From positions 1 to 64,000 of the forward strand of contig CAKZJX010000010.1 in assembly GCA_937120535.1 (NCBI GenBank): a stretch of DNA of 64,000 bases, read 5' to 3'. This document shows, piece by piece, positions 1-9,679 of this stretch. Origin of the DNA: an uncultured Anaerolineae bacterium (GTDB taxonomy: Bacteria; Chloroflexota; Anaerolineae; Anaerolineales; Villigracilaceae). The translations under genes and the position numbers were made by a program. Numbering within the stretch: the first letter of the stretch is position 1; each line of letters starts with the position of its first letter. Below the pieces are notes generated by a model. That model was not told the origin of the DNA and made no database searches. It saw only the letters and a program-made list of their open reading frames with translations.

Positions 1-68
1 ATTTGCGCGCCATCCAATCTGCCTTCGCTGCTTTGCGGGAACTCCATCCCGCTCAACTTGCTGCGTAA
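1..68 (+). CDS. 3' end of a truncated gene, function unknown
   Basis: Reading from base 3, an open frame runs into the window and stops at TAA 66-68, encoding a short alanine-rich tail ending ELHPAQLAA. It is probably the C-terminus of a gene that starts outside the window. Nothing in 21 residues identifies a family. It would converge on the HAD gene on the other strand, and a small imperfect inverted repeat at 91-118 lies between them. The call is weak because such a short frame can be open by chance. Confidence 0.3.
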   Translation, partial: LRAIQSAFAALRELHPAQLAA

Positions 69-164
69 GGTGAGTTATTAATTGCCCCAATTCGTTGACG
101 GCTTCGCTCGTCATCGAACGGCCTATTGATCCTCTCCAACAAAAATGTTACAGCGTCGACCACC

Positions 165-908
165 TTATTTTAGCTGGGTCATCAACTGATCAAAGGAAGA
201 GATGGTGGGACAATCGGCTTCGGGGAAGACTCCGTCGGGGTCGTAGAGGACTGGCCAAAGTCCCGCGCGACGCGCTCCGATGATGTCGGCGAAGTAGTTG
301 TCGCCGATGTAGAGCGTTTCGGCGGGGGAGGTGTTTGCCCGTCGCAGCGCTTCTTCAAAGATGGCCGGTTCAGGTTTGAAGGACTGAATCTCGCCGCCGG
401 CCAGAGTGAAGTGAAAATACTGGCGCAGGCCCAAGGCTTCTAGATGATGATCGTAGGGGTGATTACGGTTGGATACGGTTCCCAAAATGTAGCCGGCTTG
501 ATGGAGGTAATCCAGCAGGCGATAGGCGTCGTTGGGGACAAATACGTCGTGATGATAGTGTTCGATCATGTATTGGGCCACCTGGGGCGCTAGTTCGGTG
601 GCCTGGGCGGGGGAACATCCCAGCACGTTCAATCGCCGCCGGCTGAAGCTGATCCAGAAGCTGTTAACTTCGAACGTCTGATTCTGATGTTGTTGTTTGT
701 CGACGCGGATTTCTGGGGAGTTGGCAAAATAGTAGTGTTCCCAGCGCGTTGCACGCTGGACGTCTTCACTGTTCAGGGGGATGCCTAACGAGGCAACGTA
801 GGCGTTGAAGATCTCTCCTGCGCGCGGCCGGTGGTGGCACAGAGTGTCGTCCAGGTCGAAGAGAACGGCTCGGATGTAGCCGTTGGGCAAGAGGTTCATG
901 GCAGGCAT
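165..908 (-). CDS. HAD-superfamily hydrolase
   Basis: A 247-residue haloacid-dehalogenase-type phosphohydrolase, probably cytosolic. Motif I is LFDLDDTL at residues 16-23, giving nucleophile Asp18 and acid/base Asp20. Motif II is near GTVSNRN, the motif III lysine is in FKPEPAIF, and motif IV is YIGDNYFADIIGA. The roughly 120-residue insert between motifs I and II is helical and suits a C1-cap subgroup such as phosphoglycolate or nucleotide phosphatases. The substrate cannot be read from sequence. The gene starts 11 bases after the moaA stop on the same strand, so the two are probably cotranscribed. An alternative ATG lies three codons downstream. No strong Shine-Dalgarno precedes either start. 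Confidence 0.85.
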   Translation of the reverse strand: MPAMNLLPNGYIRAVLFDLDDTLCHHRPRAGEIFNAYVASLGIPLNSEDVQRATRWEHYYFANSPEIRVDKQQHQNQTFEVNSFWISFSRRRLNVLGCSPAQATELAPQVAQYMIEHYHHDVFVPNDAYRLLDYLHQAGYILGTVSNRNHPYDHHLEALGLRQYFHFTLAGGEIQSFKPEPAIFEEALRRANTSPAETLYIGDNYFADIIGARRAGLWPVLYDPDGVFPEADCPTISSFDQLMTQLK

Positions 909-919
909 GTGGAGAGCGC

Positions 920-1900
920 TCAGCCGCCGATCTGGTTCATCACCCGGTTGAGGGGGATCACACCGTCGGCCAGGCCATGTCCCCAGGGTTTGTTCCAGAT
1001 CCCATCGAGGATCAGGGTGCGCAGTTCGTCGAGGGAAGCACCGGCGCGCAACGGCGTGAGCAAATCCACTTCTTTTTCGCGCAACAGGCAGAGCCGCAGC
1101 CGCCCGTCAGCGGTGAGGCGGGCGCGGGTGCACGAGGCACAGAAAGGTTGGGTGACCGAGGAGATAAAGCCGATCTCGCCTTTGGCATTGGGCAGGCGGT
1201 AGACGCGAGCTTCGCCGTCCAATTCGCCGCCGTGGGCGATTTCCAAGTCGCCAAGGGAGTCTTCGATGCGCTCTTTGATCTCTTCTGCGGTCACCACATG
1301 GGTGGTTTGGAGATCGGTGATGCCGGCGAAGGGCATCATTTCGATGAAACGAACTTGCCACGCATGGTCGAGGGTCAGTCGCGCCAGGTCAACCACATCG
1401 TCTTCGTTGTAACCGCGCACCACCACGGCGTTGAGCTTGATGGGGGTCAGGCCGGCCTCTTCCGCCGCCAGGATGCCGGCCCATACATCTTCCAGCTTGC
1501 CCCAGCGCGTCAGACGCTTGAACTTGAGCGGGTTGAGGGTGTCGAGGGAGACGTTAACCCGTTTGAGGCCGGCCTCGGCCAACGGCCTAGCCAGTTTCGA
1601 GAGCAGGACGCTGTTGGTGGTCATCGTGACGGTGCGGATGCCCTCCGTCTGAGCGATGCCGCGTACCAAGTCCACCACATGGGCGCGGACGGTCGGTTCG
1701 CCGCCGGTTAGCCGGATTTTGTCAAACCCCAGCGAAGCAAACAGGCGGACAAAGAGCAGAATCTCCTCGTCTTGCATCAACTCCGCATTGGGGCGGAAGA
1801 CTTGATCCTCGGGCATGCAATAGATGCAACGCAAGTTGCAGTGATCGGTCAGGCTGATTCGCAGATAGTGAATATTTCGTCCAAAGCGATCGATGGCCAT
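920..1900 (-). CDS. moaA: GTP 3',8-cyclase MoaA
   Basis: A radical-SAM enzyme that with MoaC turns GTP into cyclic pyranopterin monophosphate, the first step of molybdenum cofactor synthesis. The N-terminal cluster motif CNLRCIYC supplies Cys21, Cys25 and Cys28. A second cysteine set (FCASC followed by RLRLCL) near residues 250-275 binds the C-terminal 4Fe-4S cluster used for GTP. The protein ends in Gly-Gly, the conserved activating tail of MoaA. At 326 residues the length is normal. No other moa or moe gene is in the window. The ATG lies six bases after a perfect TATAAT on this strand, so the transcript is probably leaderless. Confidence 0.96.
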   Translation of the reverse strand: MAIDRFGRNIHYLRISLTDHCNLRCIYCMPEDQVFRPNAELMQDEEILLFVRLFASLGFDKIRLTGGEPTVRAHVVDLVRGIAQTEGIRTVTMTTNSVLLSKLARPLAEAGLKRVNVSLDTLNPLKFKRLTRWGKLEDVWAGILAAEEAGLTPIKLNAVVVRGYNEDDVVDLARLTLDHAWQVRFIEMMPFAGITDLQTTHVVTAEEIKERIEDSLGDLEIAHGGELDGEARVYRLPNAKGEIGFISSVTQPFCASCTRARLTADGRLRLCLLREKEVDLLTPLRAGASLDELRTLILDGIWNKPWGHGLADGVIPLNRVMNQIGG

Positions 1901-1934
1901 GTCGTGATTATACTCATTTTAGATGGAAGAGCAA
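1901..1934 (-). promoter_or_regulatory. Promoter of moaA, predicted leaderless
   Basis: On the minus strand a TATAAT (plus-strand bases 1907-1912) is followed by six bases and then the moaA ATG at 1900. A TTGCTC 16 bases upstream (1929-1934) is a fair -35. Initiation about seven bases after the -10 would fall on the start codon itself. No Shine-Dalgarno is present. Confidence 0.6.
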
Positions 1935-2057
1935 TATAAAAATTGGTGTGTTTTTCTCCGATTTCCTCCTAGACAGGCAAAGGTGTTTGGAGAGAGGCAG
2001 ATTGGAACGGGCGGATGGGATACAATTAGGTCTGCTTTCTCACGAAACGAGGTCTCC

Positions 2058-3569
2058 ATGAAATTGGAAAAAAAGTTCACTGAATTGAAAGCCCTGCTGG
2101 CCGAGATCAGCGATCTGAACGGTGCTTCGGCGCTTCTGGTTTGGGATCAGGCCATGTACATGCCCTCTGGCGGGGCGCCGGCCCGAGCTCGACAGATGGC
2201 CACGCTTTCCCGGCTGGCTCATCAGAAGTTCACCGATAAGAAGATCGGACGATTGCTGGACGCCTTGCGCCCTTACGAGGAAAGCCTGCCCTATGACTCG
2301 GATGAAGCCGCACTGATCCGAGTCGCCCGCCGCGACTATGAACGGGCCATCCGCATCCCGAACGAGTTTGTCGCCCGATTCAACGCCCACGTCGCTGAGA
2401 CGTATCAACGTTGGACTGAAGTGCGTCCGGCCAACGATTTCGCCGCCATTCGCCCCAACCTGGAGCGCACTCTGGAGTTCAGTCGCCAACTGGCCGATTT
2501 TTTCCCCGGCTACGAGCATATCGCCGATCCACTGATCGATTTCTCGGATTACGGCATGAAAGCCACCACGCTCCGCAGTCTGTTCCACGAATTGCGTCAG
2601 GCGTTGGTTCCCCTAGTGGAAAAGATCACCTCTCAGTCCCCGGCCGACGACTCCTGCCTGCGCAAGTCCTACCCCGAGGCAGCCCAGAGCGAGTTTGGCG
2701 CCGAAGTGGTGCGCCAAATTGGGTACGACTTCCAGCGCGGCCGAATTGACAAGACACACCATCCCTTTATGATCGCTCTCTCCATCGGCGATGTGCGCAT
2801 CACCACCCGCCTTCGGGAGGACCATTTAGGAGAGTTGCTGTTCAGCAACATTCACGAGGCCGGCCATGCCTTGTACGAACAGGGTGTGGACCCAGCTTAT
2901 GAGAACACCCCTCTGGCAGGCGGCGCTAGCGCCGGCCTGCACGAGAGCCAGTCCCGACTGTGGGAAAACGTGGTAGGGCGCAGCTGCGGTTTTTGGGAGT
3001 ATTTCTATCCCCGTTTGCAGGCCCATTTCCCCGATCAGCTCGGTGCGGTATCGCTGGAAGAGTTTTATCGCGCCATCAACAAGGTAGAAAAGTCGCTGAT
3101 CCGCACCGATGCCGATGAGGTGACCTACAACCTGCATGTCATGCTGCGTTTTGACTTGGAACTGCAACTCCTGGAGGGGACTCTAGCCGTTCGCGATCTG
3201 CCCGAGGCTTGGCGAGAGCGTTTCCAGGCCGATTTCGGGATCGCTCCGCCAGATGACCGCGATGGCGTCTTGCAAGATGTCCATTGGTATAGCGGCGCCA
3301 TCGGCGGAGCCTTCCAAGGGTACACGTTGGGCAATCTTCTCAGTGCGTTGTTCTACACCCAAGCGCTTCAGGAGCATCCCGAGATCCCGCACGAGATCCG
3401 CCAGGGACGATTTGATACGCTCCGCCGCTGGTTGACCGAGAAGATTTATCGCCATGGCCGCAAGTACACCGCTCCCGAGCTGATCCGACGGGTGACGGGG
3501 GATGATCTCACCCTCCGGCCCTATATCGAGTATCTGCAAGCCAAGTATGGCGAGTTGTATTCTTTGTGA
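2058..3569 (+). CDS. Metallocarboxypeptidase, M32 (Taq) family
   Basis: A zinc or cobalt carboxypeptidase that removes C-terminal residues from peptides in the cytosol. The HEAGH motif at about residues 266-270 gives the metal ligands and catalytic Glu. The family motif HESQSRLWEN follows about 28 residues later and supplies the third ligand. The ORF track begins at 1923, but the ATG at 2058 is preferred: it gives 503 residues, the usual M32 length, and begins with the typical family N-terminus (KLEKKFTELKALLAEI). A TACAAT -10-like box at 2021-2026 also sits just upstream. The gene stands alone, with a strong hairpin terminator after it. Confidence 0.93.
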   Translation: MKLEKKFTELKALLAEISDLNGASALLVWDQAMYMPSGGAPARARQMATLSRLAHQKFTDKKIGRLLDALRPYEESLPYDSDEAALIRVARRDYERAIRIPNEFVARFNAHVAETYQRWTEVRPANDFAAIRPNLERTLEFSRQLADFFPGYEHIADPLIDFSDYGMKATTLRSLFHELRQALVPLVEKITSQSPADDSCLRKSYPEAAQSEFGAEVVRQIGYDFQRGRIDKTHHPFMIALSIGDVRITTRLREDHLGELLFSNIHEAGHALYEQGVDPAYENTPLAGGASAGLHESQSRLWENVVGRSCGFWEYFYPRLQAHFPDQLGAVSLEEFYRAINKVEKSLIRTDADEVTYNLHVMLRFDLELQLLEGTLAVRDLPEAWRERFQADFGIAPPDDRDGVLQDVHWYSGAIGGAFQGYTLGNLLSALFYTQALQEHPEIPHEIRQGRFDTLRRWLTEKIYRHGRKYTAPELIRRVTGDDLTLRPYIEYLQAKYGELYSL

Positions 3570-3603
3570 TCGACTTCCTGCCTGAGCGGGTTTCAGAAAA
3601 GGG

Positions 3604-3641
3604 CCGGCCCCCTCGCCCAGAGCGAGAGGGCCGGTTGGTTT
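3604..3641 (+). terminator. Rho-independent terminator after the M32 carboxypeptidase gene
   Basis: Arms CCGGCCCCCTCGC and GCGAGAGGGCCGG pair with one mismatch around a five-base loop, followed by a short T-rich tail (TTGGTTTA). It lies 35 bases after the stop codon. Confidence 0.7.
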
Positions 3642-3881
3642 AGGAAGCCCAATCAAGACCGTGGTCCATCACATTCGTTTCGTCATCGAGATCGAGCGGT
3701 TTACAAAGCTTTGAAGAACAACCTAGCCTCGTCCCATTCTGCCGATCTACCCTTGCTGCTTCCATCACCCGATTCATGTCAAATGTCCTCATTAAAACCT
3801 GTCAATTGAAAATGGCCTTCCGGAAAGAACCTGCATAAAATGGACAAGAATACGGCGAATCATCTGGAAAGGAGACGACCC

Positions 3882-5693
3882 GTGACCGTGCGACAAATGC
3901 TTTCTGGCAATGAGGCGATTGCCCGCGGCATGTGGGAGGCCGGGGTGGTCGTGGCATCGGCCTATCCGGGCACCCCCAGCACCGAGATCCTAGAGAATTT
4001 CGCCCGCTACCCCAACGTCTACGCCGAATGGGCGCCCAACGAAAAAGTGGCCCTCGATGTGGCGATCGGCGCAGCCTACGCCGGCCGGCGCGCCCTGGCC
4101 GCCATGAAACACGTCGGCCTCAATGTGGCTGCCGATTCCCTGATGTACGCCTCCATGACCGGTGCCGAGGCCGGCCTGGTCATCGTCAGCGCAGACGACC
4201 CGGCCATGCACTCCAGCCAGAACGAGCAAGACAATCGTACTTACGCCCGCTTTGCTCGCATCCCCTGCCTCGAGCCCTCCGATAGTCAAGAAGCCAAAGA
4301 CCTGACCGTTGTAGCTTTCGAACTCTCCGAACAGTTCGACACCCCGGTTTTGCTGCGCGTCACCACCCGCATCTGCCATTCCGCGTCCCCAGTCGAGCTG
4401 GGTGAACGCTGCGAGCGCTCCTCGCAAACCTCTCCCTTCCCGCGCAATCCCGCCAAATACGTCATGGTGCCTAGCAATGCCCTTCGGCGTCACCCGGTCA
4501 TGGAAGAACGCATTCGCGCCATAGCCGACTACGCTGAAACCTTCCCCTACAACCGCATAGAACTGCGGGATCGCTCCCTGGGCATCATCACCGCTGGTGT
4601 GGCCTACCAATATACTCGCGAAGTCTTCCCCGATGCCTCGGTGCTCAAACTTGGCATGACCTGGCCTCTGCCTGAAGGCCTGATCCGCCGCTTTGCCGCC
4701 TCGGTAGATCGCCTGATCGTGCTCGAAGAACTCGACCCCTTCATCGAAGATGTCGTGAAACGAATGGGGATTCCCTGCCAAGGCAAAGACATCTTCCCCC
4801 TTACTGGCGAACTCGATCCTTACGTGGTGCGTCTCTCGGCGATTCAAGCCGGACTATTGTCGGACGCGGCCGTCCCGAGCATACCCACCCTCGAGGGTGA
4901 TCCCCTTCCCGCCCGTCCGCCGGTCCTCTGCCCAGGCTGTCCCCATCGCCCCACCTTCTACGTGCTAAACAAGCTCAAAGTCCCGGTCAATGGCGATATC
5001 GGCTGCTACACCCTGGGATTAGTCCCCCCGCTCAGCGCCATCCACACCTGTGGCTGCATGGGGGCCGGCATCGCCGTAGCCCACGGAGCCGTCCAGGCCG
5101 GCAGCCCAGAGCGTCATGTGGCGGTCATCGGCGACTCCACCTTCTTCCACACCGGCATCCCGGCCCTGATCAACGTGGTCTACAACCAATCGCCGGTGGT
5201 GACCGTGATCCTCGACAACCGCACCACCGGCATGACCGGCCATCAGCCCAACCCCGGCACCGGCCACACCCTGCAAGACAAACCGGCACCGACCATCGAA
5301 ATCGAACCGCTGGTACGCGCCTGTGGCGTCAAACAGGTACGCACCCTCTCGGCCTTCGACGTGACTGGCATCGAGAAGACCCTCAAAGAATACCTCCAAC
5401 TCAACGAACCTTCGGTGCTCATCGTTCAAGAACCCTGTGCCCTCCTGCCCGAAGCCCGCGAGCGTTGGCAGCCACTGGAAGTGAACCTGGCCCAATGCAA
5501 TGGTTGCACCCTGTGTTTCCGCATCGGCTGTCCAGCCATCCTGAAGAGCGACGAACTGGATGAGAAAACCGGCCGGCCCAAAGCGCAGATCGATCCCAAC
5601 CTGTGCACCGGCTGTGAGCTCTGTGCGCAAATCTGCCCGCGCCATGCCATTCCCTTCCGGCTCGATAGCATCTTCCTTCGAGAGGCAGCATGA
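3882..5693 (+). CDS. iorA: Indolepyruvate ferredoxin oxidoreductase, alpha subunit
   Basis: The thiamine-diphosphate subunit that oxidatively decarboxylates aryl pyruvates from aromatic amino acid transamination to aryl-acetyl-CoA, reducing ferredoxin. The N-terminal pyruvate:ferredoxin oxidoreductase-type domain carries SAYPGTPSTEI. The TPP-binding half has GDIGCYTLG and GDSTFFHTGIPAL. Two ferredoxin motifs (CNGCTLCFRIGCP and CTGCELCAQICP) close the protein. The track begins at ATG 3840, but GTG 3882 is preceded by AAAGGAG at ideal spacing and starts where family homology begins, giving 603 residues. It overlaps iorB by four bases. Peptide or amino acid fermentation is the likely context. 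Confidence 0.93.
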   Translation: MTVRQMLSGNEAIARGMWEAGVVVASAYPGTPSTEILENFARYPNVYAEWAPNEKVALDVAIGAAYAGRRALAAMKHVGLNVAADSLMYASMTGAEAGLVIVSADDPAMHSSQNEQDNRTYARFARIPCLEPSDSQEAKDLTVVAFELSEQFDTPVLLRVTTRICHSASPVELGERCERSSQTSPFPRNPAKYVMVPSNALRRHPVMEERIRAIADYAETFPYNRIELRDRSLGIITAGVAYQYTREVFPDASVLKLGMTWPLPEGLIRRFAASVDRLIVLEELDPFIEDVVKRMGIPCQGKDIFPLTGELDPYVVRLSAIQAGLLSDAAVPSIPTLEGDPLPARPPVLCPGCPHRPTFYVLNKLKVPVNGDIGCYTLGLVPPLSAIHTCGCMGAGIAVAHGAVQAGSPERHVAVIGDSTFFHTGIPALINVVYNQSPVVTVILDNRTTGMTGHQPNPGTGHTLQDKPAPTIEIEPLVRACGVKQVRTLSAFDVTGIEKTLKEYLQLNEPSVLIVQEPCALLPEARERWQPLEVNLAQCNGCTLCFRIGCPAILKSDELDEKTGRPKAQIDPNLCTGCELCAQICPRHAIPFRLDSIFLREAA

Positions 5694-6313
5694 ACGTCCC
5701 CCTCAACTTCCTGCTATGTGGTGTTGGCGGGCAAGGGATCGTCTTGGCCAGCGACGTGCTGGTCGCCGTTGGTCTTCTGGCCGGCCTAAATGCCAAGCAA
5801 GCCGAAGTGCATGGCATGTCCCAGCGCGGCGGCAGCGTGGTGAGTCATGTGCGCTGGGGTCGTGAGATCTATTCCCCCATCGTTGGATGGGGTGAAGCTG
5901 ACGTGTTCATTGCGTTCGAGAAACTCGAAGCCCTGCGCAACCTGCGATTTCTGCGCCCGAGCGGCCTGGCGCTGATCAGCACCCAAGCGCTCGAACCGTT
6001 GACCGTCATCTCCGGCGGTCAGGTCTACCCTGACGATTCACGCCTTCGCGCCGCCTTTGCCCAGCTCACCCCTCATGCCCACTACCTAGATGCCGAGTCG
6101 ATCGCTGCTGAAGTGGGGAATGTGCGTGCGGTCAATACCGTTCTTCTCGGAGCGCTCTCCGCCCTACTCGAAGCCAATTCGCGCTTTGCCGCTTGGGCGC
6201 CGGCTCCTGAGATCTGGCTTCAAGTGATCGCCGAGCGCGTCCCGTCCCGGCACCTCGACCTCAACCGCCAGGCCTTCCAAGCCGGCCGGAACGCCATTGC
6301 CGGCCCTCGCTGA
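5690..6313 (+). CDS. iorB: Indolepyruvate ferredoxin oxidoreductase, beta subunit
   Basis: The gamma-type (POR/KOR gamma) subunit that pairs with IorA and helps bind CoA and transfer the acyl group. The N-terminus has the family signature LLCGVGGQGIVLASDVL, followed by EVHGMSQRGGSVVSHVRWG, both diagnostic of IorB. At 207 residues the length is typical. Its ATG overlaps the iorA stop (ATGA), so translation is probably coupled and the subunits made in equal amounts. A hairpin follows the stop. Confidence 0.94.
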   Translation: MNVPLNFLLCGVGGQGIVLASDVLVAVGLLAGLNAKQAEVHGMSQRGGSVVSHVRWGREIYSPIVGWGEADVFIAFEKLEALRNLRFLRPSGLALISTQALEPLTVISGGQVYPDDSRLRAAFAQLTPHAHYLDAESIAAEVGNVRAVNTVLLGALSALLEANSRFAAWAPAPEIWLQVIAERVPSRHLDLNRQAFQAGRNAIAGPR

Positions 6314-6325
6314 CCTTGAATGGAC

Positions 6326-6368
6326 GAGAGAGTGCCATCCTGATTCACGACCCACCGAGCACTCTCTC
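6326..6368 (+). terminator. Inverted repeat after iorB, possible weak terminator
   Basis: Perfect 10-base arms GAGAGAGTGC and GCACTCTCTC flank a 23-base loop, 12 bases past the iorB stop. There is no T-run, so it may act as an mRNA 3'-end stabiliser or a Rho-dependent end rather than an intrinsic terminator. Confidence 0.4.
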
Positions 6369-6475
6369 ATCCTCAAACAGATCTTCCCTTCTACACATCA
6401 GAACATCAGATGGCTCACCAAGCGCCGCTAAGGTTTATGGTAGCATAGACTGTATTCCACCACGGAGTACAGGAC

Positions 6476-6805
6476 ATGGATTTTTCCGCCTACCAAGAAC
6501 AATCACGCACCACGGCGCGCTACCCCCACATTGGCCATCCGGTGATCTATCCGGTTCTCGGCCTGGCCAGCGAGGCCGGCGAAGTGGCCGGCAGGATCAA
6601 AAAAGTCTTTCGCGATCAGCAGGGCGAAATTAGCGAACAGACCCGCCGCATGCTGGCCGCAGAGCTGGGCGACGTTTTGTGGTATCTGGCTCAAGCCTGC
6701 ACCGAGCTAGGTCTCTCCCTGGATGACGTGGCCCAACAAAACCTGATCAAATTGCTAGATCGCCAAGCACGCGGTACAATTCAAGGGGATGGAGACCAAC
6801 GTTGA
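6476..6805 (+). CDS. MazG-like nucleoside triphosphate pyrophosphohydrolase
   Basis: A 109-residue all-alpha NTP pyrophosphatase that probably removes non-canonical or surplus nucleoside triphosphates by releasing pyrophosphate. The magnesium-binding glutamates lie in GLASEAGEVAGRIKK (about residues 29-43) and LAAELGDVLWYLAQ (about 60-73), the E-x2-E / E-x2-D pattern of the MazG fold. It has one domain, like the short phage and bacterial MazG-like proteins, not the tandem E. coli MazG. The start has GGAG and AGGA upstream. It stands alone between iorB and clpC. Confidence 0.85.
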   Translation: MDFSAYQEQSRTTARYPHIGHPVIYPVLGLASEAGEVAGRIKKVFRDQQGEISEQTRRMLAAELGDVLWYLAQACTELGLSLDDVAQQNLIKLLDRQARGTIQGDGDQR

Positions 6806-6948
6806 CGCTCGATCGTCACCTAAGACACCTTGATCCCTTGCTAGGACCATGGACGAACTCTAATCAAACTCCAACACATCCCCGAGAACGATATTTGGTA
6901 GAATTGTTTTAGACTTGTTTTGTCGCTTTCAATCAAGCTGGAGACTGT

Positions 6949-9408
6949 ATGTCTGGAATGGAACGCTTTACCCAACGGGCGAGACGGGTTCTCAGTCTTG
7001 CCCATAGCGAGGCCGAGCGGGCCCGTCACAACTACATCGGCACGGAGCACCTGTTGCTTGGCCTAACCGATGAAGATGGCGGCGTGGCCGGACGTGTGTT
7101 GCGCGAGCTTGGCCTAGACCCGGCTCGGGTGCGTGAGATGGTCGAGCGCCTCTCGCCCTCCGGCCGACATAGCGGTGGAAAGATCGACCTAGCTCCTGAC
7201 ACGCAACAAGTTCTAGAATACGCAGTGGAAGAAGCCCGCCGCATGGGCCACCACTACATCGGAACCGAACATATCCTGCTGGCATTAGTGCGCGTGGATG
7301 GCGTGGCGCTGGAAGTGTTGCGCCGCTTGGGCGTCACCCCCGAACAGATTCGTCGTCAAACCCGCCGTGTATTGAACGAATCGGCATCTGCTCCTGCCAC
7401 GGCCGGCCCGCAACGCGGACAGAGCACGGCCAAGACGCCGCTGGTAGACCAGTTAGCGACCGACCTGACCAGCAAAGCCGAAGAGAAAAAGCTCGACCCG
7501 GTCATCGGTCGCGAGATGGAGATCGAACGGGTCATTCAAATCCTGGCCCGGCGCACCAAGAACAACCCGGCCCTGATCGGTGAGCCGGGCGTGGGCAAGA
7601 CGGCCATTGTAGAAGGCCTGGCCCAGCGCATCGTCGAGGGCGACGTCCCGGCCCCCTTGATGAACAAGCGCCTGCTCCAGTTGGATGTCGGATCGCTGGT
7701 GGCGGGGACCATGTACCGCGGCCAGTTCGAGGAGCGCCTCAAACGAGTGATTGAAGAACTCAAACAGTCGGGTGCCATCCTATTCATTGACGAAGTCCAC
7801 ATGCTGGTGGGGGCGGGCGCGGCCGGCTCCTCAGTCGATGCCGCCAACATCCTCAAGCCAGCCCTATCGCGCGGTGAACTCCAGGTGATCGGCGCAACCA
7901 CCCTTGACGAGTATCGCAAGTACATCGAATCCGACGCCGCCCTAGAGCGTCGCTTCCAACCGGTGCATGTAGAAGAGCCGAGCGTCGAAGAAACCATCGA
8001 GATCCTGAAAGGCCTTCGTTCGCTATACGAAGAGCATCATCACCTGGTCATCACCGATGATGCCCTGCAGGCGGCAGCCAACCTCTCTTCGCGCTACGTT
8101 ACCGACCGTTTCTTGCCCGATAAAGCCATCGACCTGATCGATGAAGCAGCTTCTCGCGTTCGCATGTACAAGAGCCCGGCCGCCAAACAGGCCAAAGAAC
8201 TCTACCGACAACTACGCATTGCTCGTCAGAACCGCGCCCTGGCCCAAGAAGAAGGCAACCACGAAGATGTCCGCGAATGGGAGGAACAGGCTCTTGAACT
8301 GGAAAGCCAGATCGAACGTCTGCGATCTGGCTGGGATCGGGAAAACAGCCCCAAAGTCACTGCAGAAGATATCGCCGAAGTCGTGTCCATGTGGACAGGT
8401 GTGCCAGTGATGCAATTGACCGAAGAGGAGTCGCAGCGCCTGCTCAAGATGGAGGATGAACTGCGCAAGTCCATTGTTGGGCAGGAGGAGGCCATTGTGG
8501 TCATCTCGCGCGCTGTCCGTCGCGGCCGTGCCGGCTTGAAAGACCCGAGGCGGCCGATCGGCTCCTTCATGTTCCTCGGCCCGACCGGCGTGGGCAAGAC
8601 CGAATTGACCAAAGCCCTGGCCAAATTCCTCTTCGGGAGTGAAGACGCCGCCTTGCAATTGGACATGTCCGAGTTCATGGAGCGGCATACCGCCTCGCGA
8701 CTGGTAGGCGCGCCACCTGGCTATGTGGGCTACGAAGACGCCGGCCAACTCACCGAAGCCATCCGTCGCCGTCCCTACTCGATCGTGGTCTTCGACGAAG
8801 TCGAAAAAGCCCATCCCGAAGTCCACAACATGCTTTTACAGATCATGGAAGAAGGTCATCTCTCCGATGCCAAAGGGCGCAAGGTGGACTTCCGCAACAC
8901 CATCATCGTTATGACCTCCAACATCGGCGCAGAAATGATCAAGCGCCAGACCGGCCTGGGTTTCCAAACCAAGCACAGCGAGGCGGCTGAGGATCAGATC
9001 CCCTACGAGGAGATGCGCAAGAAACTGAACGACTCGTTGCGCCGATCGTTTCGGCCTGAATTCCTCAACCGCCTGGATGCCGTGATCATCTTCCGGGCCT
9101 TGAACAAGGAAGACATCAAGCAAATCGTCCATCTGGAACTGAACAAGGTGGCCGAACGCCTGAAAGAGCACAACCTCACCCTGGTGGCCGCCCCAGAAGC
9201 GCTTTCCACCCTGGCCGATCTGGGCTTCGACTCGGAATTCGGCGCCCGACCTCTGCGGCGCGTGATCCAGCAAAAAGTGGAAGACCCGCTCTCCGACAAA
9301 CTGTTGGCCGGCGAGTTCCAGAACGGTGACACCATCCTAATTGCCGTCGAGGACGGCGAGATTGTGCTCAATAAAGCCGAGGAAAATCTGGCAGAGATGA
9401 GCATGTAG
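6949..9408 (+). CDS. clpC: ATP-dependent Clp protease ATP-binding subunit ClpC
   Basis: An AAA+ unfoldase that feeds damaged or tagged proteins to ClpP. Two Clp-N repeats fill residues 1-145. The first AAA module has Walker A GEPGVGKT near residue 211. A short coiled middle domain near 405-465 ([15 protein letters not shown]) marks ClpC rather than ClpB. The second AAA module has Walker A GPTGVGKT near 544. The C-terminal D2-small domain includes [13 protein letters not shown]. At 819 residues the length is normal. No ctsR, mcsA or mcsB lies beside it, and no CIRCE or CtsR operator was recognised upstream. A TAGAAT box near 6899 is a possible -10. A strong hairpin terminator follows. Confidence 0.96.
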   Translation: MSGMERFTQRARRVLSLAHSEAERARHNYIGTEHLLLGLTDEDGGVAGRVLRELGLDPARVREMVERLSPSGRHSGGKIDLAPDTQQVLEYAVEEARRMGHHYIGTEHILLALVRVDGVALEVLRRLGVTPEQIRRQTRRVLNESASAPATAGPQRGQSTAKTPLVDQLATDLTSKAEEKKLDPVIGREMEIERVIQILARRTKNNPALIGEPGVGKTAIVEGLAQRIVEGDVPAPLMNKRLLQLDVGSLVAGTMYRGQFEERLKRVIEELKQSGAILFIDEVHMLVGAGAAGSSVDAANILKPALSRGELQVIGATTLDEYRKYIESDAALERRFQPVHVEEPSVEETIEILKGLRSLYEEHHHLVITDDALQAAANLSSRYVTDRFLPDKAIDLIDEAASRVRMYKSPAAKQAKELYRQLRIARQNRALAQEEGNHEDVREWEEQALELESQIERLRSGWDRENSPKVTAEDIAEVVSMWTGVPVMQLTEEESQRLLKMEDELRKSIVGQEEAIVVISRAVRRGRAGLKDPRRPIGSFMFLGPTGVGKTELTKALAKFLFGSEDAALQLDMSEFMERHTASRLVGAPPGYVGYEDAGQLTEAIRRRPYSIVVFDEVEKAHPEVHNMLLQIMEEGHLSDAKGRKVDFRNTIIVMTSNIGAEMIKRQTGLGFQTKHSEAAEDQIPYEEMRKKLNDSLRRSFRPEFLNRLDAVIIFRALNKEDIKQIVHLELNKVAERLKEHNLTLVAAPEALSTLADLGFDSEFGARPLRRVIQQKVEDPLSDKLLAGEFQNGDTILIAVEDGEIVLNKAEENLAEMSM

Positions 9409-9443
9409 TAAGCTTGCCAAGCCAGAGAACTCCCAAAGACACA

Positions 9444-9480
9444 AAACAGGCCGGCCCGTTCTCGGGCTGGCCTGCTGTTT
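9444..9480 (+). terminator. Rho-independent terminator after clpC
   Basis: AAACAGGCCGGCCCG pairs with CGGGCTGGCCTGCTGTTT around a TTCT loop. The arms are A-rich on the left and T-rich on the right, so it could serve either strand. It sits 35 bases past the clpC stop, in the convergent gap with the minus-strand operon. Confidence 0.75.
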
Positions 9481-9679
9481 GTGACACAAAAAAGCAGGAA
9501 TGGCTCTCACACAAACGATGCTTGGGCATACCAGCTGAGCCTTGGAGTTCGAGGCGATCGCAAGCCAGCCCAAGCTGTCCTTACCCCCCAGGCGGCTTGG
9601 CCGGCGAGACGCCACCCGCTATCAGATGCTCCTTAGAGGCTTGCCTGGTTTCAGCTATGACCGAGCAGGAACCGTTCGT

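Noticed and set aside
4000-4847. 285-aa minus-strand ORF 3990-4847 and 208-aa ORF 5019-5645
   Set aside because: They mirror iorA in the opposite strand, show no family pattern and have no ribosome site.
8212-8826. 204-aa and 150-aa minus-strand ORFs within clpC
   Set aside because: Shadows of an intact, strongly conserved gene.
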